From Aminipila sp032051575 (GTDB taxonomy: Bacteria; Bacillota; Clostridia; Peptostreptococcales; Anaerovoracaceae): DNA of 64,000 nucleotides. The stretch lies in NCBI RefSeq assembly GCF_032051575.1, contig NZ_DAMBYD010000011.1:62001-126000 (forward strand), given 5' to 3'. The notes beneath the pieces are model-generated. The model did not search any database, was not told the DNA's origin, and worked only from the letters and a program-made list of their open reading frames with translations. Shown here piece by piece: positions 18,327 to 25,752 of this stretch. Both the position numbers and the translations under genes were made by a program. Position 1 is the stretch's first letter, and each line of letters starts with the position of its first letter.

Positions 18327-19880
18327 TTATAAGTCTTTCATTCTTTCACGTTCCTCATAAGTCCAAATATCACTCTCTACCCCTATTTCAGATGATACAA
18401 ACCTCTCCCCATTGCCATCCGCATAGTTTTTCAATGCTCTAACAACATATTTTGAGCCATAGAAAAGAATTGGAGCATTTGCAAAGACTAAAACGATATT
18501 CAGTAAATCAGATACATACCAAATGTTATCAAGTTGAAGACCTGCTAATACACACAGCGTTCCAATCGGTACAAATACAAATGCACCTAATATTCTAACT
18601 GTATTAATATATTTTTTGCTCTTGGAAATTTTAGTACCTGCAACTATTGCAAAAGAAATTAATCCTAATAGTGAAGTAAAAGCAAATAATGCGTAACATA
18701 TGCAAATTATAACCGAAATACAGCTATCCATCGCAGCTCCTGGAATCATTTCTTTCAACGAAGTTAGATATAAATCAATTTTTGAATCTTTAAGTGTGAT
18801 AAAATCATATGAACTGTTATTCCAAATTTTTGCTGCTCCTACAATAAAGCCACTCATTGTGCAAATGATAATAGTATCTAGGAATACCCCAATTGACTGT
18901 ATAAACCCTTGCTCGCAAGGATGATTAGCCTCTGAAATTGCGGCTGCCATAGTCACAGTACCTTGACCAGCTTCATTGGACAGCAGGCCTCTCTTAATAC
19001 CTTGAGATAAAACAATACCAAATGAACCGCCAAAAATCGATTCTGGATTAAATGCACCAGCAACCACAGCATATAAGAATGCTGGGACTTTTCCAATATT
19101 AATTATTACTATAACAATAACGATTACCCCATAAATAACTGCCATAATCGGAACCATAAAATCTGTTATTCTAGTAACTCTTTTAATGCCTCCAAATATT
19201 GTTGCAGCAATTCCAACGATTACGAGAACAGCAATGGCATAATATAACACGGACTGCGTCTTAACTGTTACACCAGCAACAATACTTGCAGCAGTTCCAG
19301 TTGCAGTAAATACATGGAAAGTTTGAATTGGTATACAAAGCATTGCATAGGCTATAAACATTACGCTCAAGAAAGAGCCCACCCACTTTTTATTATTAAA
19401 TATTCGTTCTCCATAGAAAGGCAGACCGCCCACATAGTCATCACCATCACGTTGTTTAAAGATTTGTGAAAGTGTTGACTCCACAAAGGAACTTGCCATG
19501 CCCACAGTGGCTGAAACCCACATCCAGAATAAAGCACCCGGTCCTCCCAATGAAATTGCCCCTGTAACACCTATGATATTTCCCGGACCAACTCTTTCTG
19601 CTGTACTTAGCATAAAAGCCGCTAACTGGCTGACACCAACATTACCTTTTTTCTTTCTGGTCAATGTTTGAATACCAGCTTTGAAATATCTAAACTGAAC
19701 CCCTTTCATCTTGAAAGTAAAATAAAAGCCCATACCAACTAGCAAGAAAATTGCAAATGGTATTTGCCCTAAAATGGGTATATTTGCATACCATTCAAAA
19801 TTCATAGGAAAAATCCAAAGGAAATCGCCTATTGGGACGATGTTTGCAAAAAAAGCATCAATTTGTTCCAAAATAAACAT
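18327..19880 (-). CDS. AGCS-family Na+:alanine/glycine symporter
   Basis: Polytopic carrier of 517 residues from ATG 19880 (MFILEQIDAFFANIV), behind GAGGG. An open frame continues upstream, but the sigma-54 promoter lies inside it, so the shorter start is right. The family signature AERVGPGNIIGVTGAISLGGPGALFWMWV occurs near residue 110, and IKRGLLSNEAGQGTVTMAAA near residue 285. It is the first gene of the operon and presumably imports the amino-acid-like substrate for the enzymes that follow. Confidence 0.9.
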   Translation of the reverse strand: MFILEQIDAFFANIVPIGDFLWIFPMNFEWYANIPILGQIPFAIFLLVGMGFYFTFKMKGVQFRYFKAGIQTLTRKKKGNVGVSQLAAFMLSTAERVGPGNIIGVTGAISLGGPGALFWMWVSATVGMASSFVESTLSQIFKQRDGDDYVGGLPFYGERIFNNKKWVGSFLSVMFIAYAMLCIPIQTFHVFTATGTAASIVAGVTVKTQSVLYYAIAVLVIVGIAATIFGGIKRVTRITDFMVPIMAVIYGVIVIVIVIINIGKVPAFLYAVVAGAFNPESIFGGSFGIVLSQGIKRGLLSNEAGQGTVTMAAAISEANHPCEQGFIQSIGVFLDTIIICTMSGFIVGAAKIWNNSSYDFITLKDSKIDLYLTSLKEMIPGAAMDSCISVIICICYALFAFTSLLGLISFAIVAGTKISKSKKYINTVRILGAFVFVPIGTLCVLAGLQLDNIWYVSDLLNIVLVFANAPILFYGSKYVVRALKNYADGNGERFVSSEIGVESDIWTYEERERMKDL

Positions 19881-19944
19881 AATAATAATCCCTCTCTTTC
19901 TTTTTTTATACAATTCTTGTAACGCTTTTATGTACTTATATATA

Positions 19945-19959
19945 GCAAAAACCGTGCCA
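19945..19959 (-). promoter_or_regulatory. Sigma-54 (-24/-12) promoter of the symporter/argH/fumC operon
   Basis: The minus strand reads TGGCACGGTTTTTGC, with GG and GC exactly 10 nt apart and both blocks matching the TGGCAC-N5-TTGC consensus in full. It lies 65 nt upstream of the symporter ATG and just downstream of the gene for a sigma-54 activator. Confidence 0.92.
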
Positions 19960-20016
19960 ACAAAAACAGGCGATTTTTCTTTATTTACGATGCTTTTTAT
20001 GAAAAATACAAAAATT

Positions 20017-20057
20017 AAATGGGTGAATAGGTTTTTATTCACCCTATTCACCCATTT
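20017..20057 (-). terminator. 15-bp inverted repeat: terminator of the regulator gene and/or activator site
   Basis: A perfect 15-bp inverted repeat (arms 20017-20031 and 20043-20057) spans the stop codon of the sigma-54 regulator, and the minus strand continues T-rich. It is 60-100 nt upstream of the -24/-12 promoter, where activator sites usually sit, and contains GGGTGAATA twice in tandem. Both roles are possible. Confidence 0.6.
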
Positions 20058-22213
20058 GTTACAATCGTAAAAGTTTCTTGATTTCGTATTTTTTCAAAAA
20101 ATTTTAACCCATCCTCTGTAATTACACTACCCGTTCGTCCTCTTCCAACTCTGATAAATCCAAAATCGTCTAGCCTCTTCAAGCATGTTCTTAGTTCCGC
20201 CTCCGTGTAACACAAGTTGTTTTCACTTGCCAGCCGTTCTAAAGAACTCCTGCCTAGTCTCTTTTTCTCATAAAATGCATTTGAGAGTTTTTCCAATATA
20301 AATCTGTATATTTTTATTTTCTTCCCTTCAGATAGAATAAACTTGGCTTCAATCGATGAAAAGTCAACTGATTTTATATAGCTTCTTTCTGGATTGTTTG
20401 TTACTTTCCAATAACAACGTTCTTCATTTCCATTTGACATGTCATTCTGAATCCAGTACTTTTGAATAGGAGATAAATCCTCTTGTCCAATCTCACTTTT
20501 ATCCAGACTTGTCATATACTCAACCAGATTTCTAAGTTCTCTAACATTTCCTCTCCACGGATAGACCGAAAGAATATTTTTAACCTCATCAGAAATAACA
20601 AAACTCTCCGCGTTTTTATCCATAAAATATTCCAACAATATCTGAATATCAGCTGTTCTCTCTCTCAAACTAGGCAATTGTAGCGGCAATACATTTATTC
20701 TATAAAATAAATCCTCTCTGAATTTTCCTTTTTCCACCATTTGAAATAAATTTTTATTCGTTGCTGCTATAATTCTAACATCTACATCTATGCCCCTATG
20801 AGCTCCCACACTAACCACTTTCTTTTCTTCAATAACTCGAAGAAGTTTCGCCTGTAATGATAAGGGCATTTCTCCAATTTCATCTAAAAAAATGGTACCC
20901 TTATGGGCTAGCTCAAAATATCCTATTTTGCCACCTTTTTTTGCTCCCGTAAAAGACCCTTCTTCGTAACCAAACATTTCACTTTCCAAAAGATTTTCCG
21001 GTATTGCTGCACAATTTATAGCTACAAAATTATAATTCTTACGTTTGGATTCATTATGAATGCTTTGGGCAAATACTTCTTTTCCAGTTCCGCTTTCTCC
21101 AGTTATCAAAACAGAAAAATCTGTTTTTGACATTCTCCTTGCAATAGCTATAGTATCCTTTATTTCTTTACTCTTTCCCTTAATATCATCAAACGTATAC
21201 TTTGCCTCATTATTGGTTCCGGCAAGCTTAGATCTTATGCCATGCTGCTTGTTTTCAACCTCTTCAAAATCATCAAGTGTTATAACACTACCATTAACTT
21301 CGTTTTCTACAGTAATTGCAACAGAAGACACCATCAGATTACGCCCTCCAATTTCAATTAATTTTTCAAAGGACTTACTGGCTGATAGAATATTCTTCCT
21401 ATATGAACTACTATCATTTCCATTTAATTCAGGTAAAATCTCTCCGATGTTAAAACCAATCAGCATATCCGTTCTGCCACGCAGAATAACTTCTGACTTT
21501 TTATTAGCCTGAAGTATTTTTCCTGCCACATCTGTAATAATGATACCTTGTTTCATAAGTTTAATAAGGGTCTCAATTCCTCCAGACAGATTTTCGTTTT
21601 CTCCCAACAACCTTTCCATATTAGAATTAGTAAAGTAGTAATTTTCCTTAGCCTTCATCATTTCATTTGATGTGAATAAATTGGTAACTCCAAGAGCTTC
21701 CGCAATATCAAAGATACAATTTATATCTACAATTCCCTCACCTATATCAAGTATTGCTTCTATTTCTTCCGGAACCAGATGTGCTTCGTTGGGAGTAATT
21801 GCAAGTTTTATACTCTTGTCATATTCTACTCCAGGGTAATATGGAATAAATTCTATATTCTCAAACCCCGCAGCATGTAAATTAGTAATGGTATTTATAC
21901 ATGACCGAATATCAAAATTTACCAAAAGCGCACGACTACCTGTTTTTACGTCTTTTAGTTTCTCTGTCAGGGGTTTATTTAGGGTTACAGAAAGTACAAT
22001 TAGCTTTGAACTGCTTTTTAACTTAGGTTTAACACTTTGAAAAATATTAAACCCTGAAATCAGAACAATATCTTCCTGTAATGCATTTATCCGTTGCATT
22101 TCCCTCATGGAATATTCTTTAAATTTTGCATATTTTCCTAAATATTTTTCTATGTTATTTCTCAAAAAAATGCCATAGTCTTTTTCCGTGGCAACAACAG
22201 CAACCTTCTTCAT
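20048..22213 (-). CDS. Sigma-54-dependent enhancer-binding regulator (PrpR-N/PAS/AAA+)
   Basis: 721 residues. Residues 1-190 resemble the PrpR-type effector domain, a PAS domain covers about 215-320 (GIIITDVAGKILQANKKSE), and the AAA+ domain about 350-580 has Walker A GESGTGKE, a GSFTGA loop (instead of GAFTGA) near residue 420, Walker B GTIFLDEIGEMP and the arginine-finger region REDLFYRINVLPL. The C-terminus (650-715) looks like a winged helix rather than the usual Fis domain. It very likely activates the adjacent sigma-54 promoter in response to an effector of the catabolic pathway. Confidence 0.9.
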   Translation of the reverse strand: MKKVAVVATEKDYGIFLRNNIEKYLGKYAKFKEYSMREMQRINALQEDIVLISGFNIFQSVKPKLKSSSKLIVLSVTLNKPLTEKLKDVKTGSRALLVNFDIRSCINTITNLHAAGFENIEFIPYYPGVEYDKSIKLAITPNEAHLVPEEIEAILDIGEGIVDINCIFDIAEALGVTNLFTSNEMMKAKENYYFTNSNMERLLGENENLSGGIETLIKLMKQGIIITDVAGKILQANKKSEVILRGRTDMLIGFNIGEILPELNGNDSSSYRKNILSASKSFEKLIEIGGRNLMVSSVAITVENEVNGSVITLDDFEEVENKQHGIRSKLAGTNNEAKYTFDDIKGKSKEIKDTIAIARRMSKTDFSVLITGESGTGKEVFAQSIHNESKRKNYNFVAINCAAIPENLLESEMFGYEEGSFTGAKKGGKIGYFELAHKGTIFLDEIGEMPLSLQAKLLRVIEEKKVVSVGAHRGIDVDVRIIAATNKNLFQMVEKGKFREDLFYRINVLPLQLPSLRERTADIQILLEYFMDKNAESFVISDEVKNILSVYPWRGNVRELRNLVEYMTSLDKSEIGQEDLSPIQKYWIQNDMSNGNEERCYWKVTNNPERSYIKSVDFSSIEAKFILSEGKKIKIYRFILEKLSNAFYEKKRLGRSSLERLASENNLCYTEAELRTCLKRLDDFGFIRVGRGRTGSVITEDGLKFFEKIRNQETFTIVTNG

Positions 22214-22442
22214 AACTTTACCTTTCCCCTCAATATGGATATTTCTTCACTCTATATTTTTAATCCGTTGATTAATGTTCTCCATAAACTGTTGTTCATA
22301 TATTAACATATAAGTTCTCACCTTCAAAGCGCTAAAGTTGCCTTTTGGGGATTATATAAGGTGATGTATACAGAATATTCTAAATAATTTTATCGTATGA
22401 TGGTAATAAGAGTATTTATCTATTTAAAAGGGAGGGGTCATC

Positions 22443-22598
22443 ATGACTTTATTTGGAATGCCAATCATATCATTCTTTGCATTTTTAAGCTGGCCAGTAA
22501 TTTTTATGACCATAGCTATCATAATTTATATTTTTATGGCAAAACAAGATGCTATCACGGATGATAGCGAATTCGAGAGGGGAGGCAGGCAGACTTAA
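22443..22598 (+). CDS. Small membrane protein, symporter accessory type
   Basis: 51 residues (MTLFGMPIISFFAFLSWP to ERGGRQT), starting at ATG 22443 behind GGGAGGGG. One long hydrophobic stretch spans residues about 6-33, followed by a charged tail. Its stop overlaps the start of the sodium:solute symporter gene (TAATG), so they are translationally coupled. Very small proteins of this kind are known upstream of SSS symporters and are thought to be small subunits; I infer that role here. Confidence 0.75.
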   Translation: MTLFGMPIISFFAFLSWPVIFMTIAIIIYIFMAKQDAITDDSEFERGGRQT

Positions 22599-24172
22599 TG
22601 AGGGTAGAAATTATTGTATTAGCATTTTATTTTATAGCAATGATAGGAATGGGACTTTACTGGCAAAAGAAAGCTAAAAAATCTGAAGACTATTTGCTTG
22701 GTGGAAGATCTATGGGTCCTTTTGTTACAGCTTTGACACTCCAGACAACCGCGATGAGTGGCTATATGTTTATGGGGGGGCCATCTCTAGCTTATGCAAT
22801 AGGTTGGTTTGCATTATTTTATGCAGTTGGTGATGCCGGTGGAGGTATTGTAAATATTGCAGTAATGGGTAAAAGAATGAGAAGACTTTCTCAGCTTCTT
22901 GATTGTATTTCCCCAATCGAATATTTAGAAAAACGTTATAATAATTCTAAATTTGTAAAAACAATTGCAGCTATCATTTGTATATTTGGTTTAAGTGGGT
23001 ATATTCTTGCTCAATTTTTAGCAGCTGGCAAAACGATTGCATTACTCTTTGATTTTCCTTTTGCTCCTTCCTTAATTATTGGTGTAGGAGTTATCTTATT
23101 TTATACTTTTGTGGGTGGATACTTTGCAGTTGCTTGGACAGATGTTATACAAGGAATAATTATGGTAACAGCTGTTATTGGAGTCTTGGTGCTTTCTATC
23201 AAGAAAATCGGTGGTCTTACTGCACTCAATCTTAAGCTTGCAGCGATTGATCCTACCTATTTGAGTGTATGGGGTAAAGATTTGCAATATCATGGTGCTT
23301 GGGGAGTCATAGCAAGTGCTATTTTAATTTACTTAATAGGTTATGTTGGACTGCCACATGTTCTGGTGAAGCACATGGCCATGGAAAGCCCAAAAGCTGC
23401 CAAGACAACCTTAATTTATGCTACCATTTGGAATCAATTATTTATATTCTCACCTTATATTTTAGGTATTTGTGGAATTATCTTGCTTCCAAACATTCTT
23501 GATCCTGAAATGGTTATACCAGAGTTGGCCTTTATGATGTTTCCTGGGGTAATTGCTGCCGTAGTCTTAACTGCTATTATGTCTGCTATTATGAGTACCG
23601 TTGCAGCATTATTACTATTAACCGGAACAGTTCTATCAATCGATCTTTATAAAAGATGGTTAAAACCTAACGCAACCGATAAACAAGTTGTAATTATGTC
23701 AAGACTTATGATTTTTGCAGTTGGTATAGTAGGTATTACAATTGCCGTAATCCAGCCCCCAGGCGTATTTAAACTTGTAATTTTTGCCTTTGGTGTCATG
23801 GCCTGTGCATTTATGCCATCCTATTTTTGTGCGATATGGTGGAAAAAAGCAAATGCAACAGGAGCATGCGCATCAATGGTCTGCGGTGGTGGAACCAATT
23901 TTGTTATGACCGCTATGGGAATGGGAGATTCGGCATTCTTTGCAGGCACAATCATTTCAATTCTTGCAATGATTGTAGGTAGTCAGTTTGGTCAAAAAAC
24001 CACGCCTGAAATAAAAGAATTATTAGAAAAAGCATCGGGTAAAAATGCTAAAATTTCACCAAAACTTGAAAGTGCTAATTGCAAAAGTTTAGTTACAGAA
24101 AGTAAAGCAGTTTCAAACCACATGTTAAATCAAGAATATTTGAAATCTAGAGGTTTTTATTTATCATGTTAA
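22598..24172 (+). CDS. Sodium:solute symporter (SSS family, PutP-like)
   Basis: 524 residues with about 13 membrane segments. YLLGGRSMGPFVTALTLQTTAMSGY and YTFVGGYFAVAWTDVIQGIIM are classic SSS signatures with the sodium-site region, and LPHVLVKHMAM follows near residue 255. The last 40 residues are a polar tail. It is the second gene of a plus-strand operon divergent from the sigma-54 regulator; solutes of the family include proline, pantothenate and other organic acids or amino acids. Confidence 0.9.
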   Translation: MRVEIIVLAFYFIAMIGMGLYWQKKAKKSEDYLLGGRSMGPFVTALTLQTTAMSGYMFMGGPSLAYAIGWFALFYAVGDAGGGIVNIAVMGKRMRRLSQLLDCISPIEYLEKRYNNSKFVKTIAAIICIFGLSGYILAQFLAAGKTIALLFDFPFAPSLIIGVGVILFYTFVGGYFAVAWTDVIQGIIMVTAVIGVLVLSIKKIGGLTALNLKLAAIDPTYLSVWGKDLQYHGAWGVIASAILIYLIGYVGLPHVLVKHMAMESPKAAKTTLIYATIWNQLFIFSPYILGICGIILLPNILDPEMVIPELAFMMFPGVIAAVVLTAIMSAIMSTVAALLLLTGTVLSIDLYKRWLKPNATDKQVVIMSRLMIFAVGIVGITIAVIQPPGVFKLVIFAFGVMACAFMPSYFCAIWWKKANATGACASMVCGGGTNFVMTAMGMGDSAFFAGTIISILAMIVGSQFGQKTTPEIKELLEKASGKNAKISPKLESANCKSLVTESKAVSNHMLNQEYLKSRGFYLSC

Positions 24173-24660
24173 TCAAAACAATCGAAGAAACTTATACATC
24201 TGACCAAGTAGTTAGGATGTTAGAAGAGAAAGATGGCGCTATTAATATTGTAAAAATTGATGAGGTATATTATCCCTATACAAAACAAATTTACTCCATA
24301 AAATTCAATGGTATCATGGGCAAATTTGATAAACAAATTATGTGTAACATTGATTCTGTTTATGGGAAACCTGCAATTGGTCAAGGCAAACCTAAATTTG
24401 TAGAAAGAGAAATTGATCATACGATTGCCATAGCCCCTCAGGTATCAGAATATGATATGGAGAACATCGGACATGATTACGTCATGAAAGTGTATTTGGG
24501 TAAAATGAAACTACTGCATACTCCCAATATTTTAATCATAAATACTGAGAATTTTCATAAATTATTTTACTTAACGCAATGTAAAGATGTAGACAATATA
24601 GACTATTTTATTTTAGTAGATTCAATAGATGGTAATTTTTCAATTCTAAATTATAATTAA
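24166..24660 (+). CDS. Hypothetical protein coupled to the SSS symporter
   Basis: 164 residues starting at ATG 24166 inside the last codons of the symporter gene (7-nt overlap), so expression is coupled. It is soluble, with no membrane segment or Cys pair. It shows mixed alpha/beta sequence with Tyr-rich strands (YYPYTKQIYSIKF) and an N-terminal helix. I recognise no family. Its position suggests a role linked to the transported solute or to control of the carrier. Confidence 0.7.
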   Translation: MLIKTIEETYTSDQVVRMLEEKDGAINIVKIDEVYYPYTKQIYSIKFNGIMGKFDKQIMCNIDSVYGKPAIGQGKPKFVEREIDHTIAIAPQVSEYDMENIGHDYVMKVYLGKMKLLHTPNILIINTENFHKLFYLTQCKDVDNIDYFILVDSIDGNFSILNYN

Positions 24661-24673
24661 TTTTTTCTACAAA

Positions 24674-24717
24674 AAACCTCCTGATTAATGTTATATATAC
24701 TTTAATCTAGGAGGTTT
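24674..24717 (+). terminator. Bidirectional terminator between convergent genes
   Basis: AAACCTCCT (24674-24682) pairs with AGGAGGTTT (24709-24717), extended by GATTA/TAATC with one bulge. T-rich sequence follows on both strands, so it can serve the plus-strand symporter operon and the minus-strand Ltp gene. Confidence 0.8.
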
Positions 24718-24770
24718 ATTTTATATGTATATTATAAATTTATAGCCATTTAGTATTTCTCTAAATATAT

Positions 24771-25496
24771 TCAATCATTTAAATGTTGTATAGCGTAGTC
24801 AGCTTCTTCGGCGGTAAATTTTTCGCCATTAGCGGATACTAACTGGTCATGAATACTTGAAGGAGACATAGACATTGATTCTTGGTATGACTTAGCTTTG
24901 GCAACAGCATTAGCTTTCCAATCAGCCTCAACATTATCAATAGCATATTGCGCTTCTTCTTCTGTGAACTGTTCGCCGTTTTTAGAAATCAATTGGTCAT
25001 ATACACCTGCTTTGGACATATTCATAGTATCCGAATAAGACTCAGCTTTAGCAAGAGCACAGGCTTTCCAGTCAGCTTCTACATTGTCAATAGCATACTG
25101 TGCAGCTTCATTTGAGAATTGTTCACCATACTCAGAAATCAATTGGTCATATACACCTGCTTTAGACATGTTCATGCTGTTTGCGTAAGAATCTGCCTTT
25201 TTGAGTGCAGATTTGTACTCTGCTGGTACCTTATCTTCAGTTGAAGATGCTGACTCTTTTGATGCAGCATTGCTTTCGTTTTCTGATGCAGTCTGCGAAG
25301 CCGAAGGATCAGTATTGGACGAAGTATTATTGCTACCCAAACCTATGATACCTAAAGCAACGACTACTATAATTACCCAAAACCACCAACGCTTTATTAT
25401 TGGTTTATTGTTTTTTGCACCACATTGGGGACAGCTTTTTACATTTCTTGCAATGTCAGCTCCACAAGCTTTACATTTCATCATTTTATCATTCAT
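24771..25496 (-). CDS. Zinc-ribbon membrane protein with three Ltp (PF07553) repeats
   Basis: 241 residues from ATG 25496 behind AGGAGG. An N-terminal zinc ribbon (CKACGADIARNVKSCPQCG) is followed by one membrane span near residues 37-53, a Ser/Asn/Glu-rich linker and three tandem repeats near 95-135, 143-183 and 190-232, each with SYxxxMxMSxxxxxDQL(I/V) and E(Q/K)FxxEEAxYAI. Ltp domains occur in the TP-J34 phage lipoprotein that blocks superinfection and in many Gram-positive surface proteins. The repeats should face outward if the zinc ribbon is cytoplasmic. Phage exclusion is possible but not shown. Confidence 0.85.
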   Translation of the reverse strand: MNDKMMKCKACGADIARNVKSCPQCGAKNNKPIIKRWWFWVIIVVVALGIIGLGSNNTSSNTDPSASQTASENESNAASKESASSTEDKVPAEYKSALKKADSYANSMNMSKAGVYDQLISEYGEQFSNEAAQYAIDNVEADWKACALAKAESYSDTMNMSKAGVYDQLISKNGEQFTEEEAQYAIDNVEADWKANAVAKAKSYQESMSMSPSSIHDQLVSANGEKFTAEEADYAIQHLND

Positions 25497-25672
25497 ACAA
25501 ACCTCCTGTTAAAGTCAATAGTTTCATATTATCCTTTATTTTATATAATACGCCTAATTACCAATAATTTCAAATTCATTGACTTGAGTTATTTCGACAA
25601 AAACGACCCTATTCGAGAATGTGTTATATTATCATCCTTTCTTACAGACCTTTTTCCTTCAAGGGTAAAAAC

Positions 25673-25712
25673 AAAAAAAGAAGTCTCAACACCCTTAGAA
25701 TATTGAAACTTC
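25673..25712 (-). terminator. Intrinsic terminator of the ABC-F/U32 operon
   Basis: GAAGTCTCAA (25680-25689) pairs with TTGAAACTTC (25703-25712) with one wobble. On the minus strand it is followed by seven T residues. Confidence 0.8.
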
Positions 25713-25718
25713 AACGTT

Positions 25719-25748
25719 TAGAGGCAACGCCCAGATTTAAACTGGGAT
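25719..25748 (-). repeat. Degenerate 3' end of tRNA-Cys (T arm and acceptor remnant)
   Basis: On the minus strand these 30 nt align with the T arm, acceptor strand and CCA end of the tRNA-Cys gene at 29985-30058, differing at about five positions and one indel. They include CCCAG, a 7-nt loop and CTGGG. They lie right after the U32 peptidase stop, in the same orientation as the intact tRNA. Confidence 0.65.
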
Positions 25749-25752
25749 TTCC

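Noticed and set aside
19881..20051. N-terminal extension of the AGCS symporter frame
   Set aside because: It contains the sigma-54 promoter and the regulator's inverted repeat. The start at 19880 has its own ribosome site.
22330..22350. Possible second sigma-54 promoter (GG-N10-GC) upstream of the regulator gene
   Set aside because: Only the GG and GC match; the surrounding bases of both blocks do not fit the consensus.
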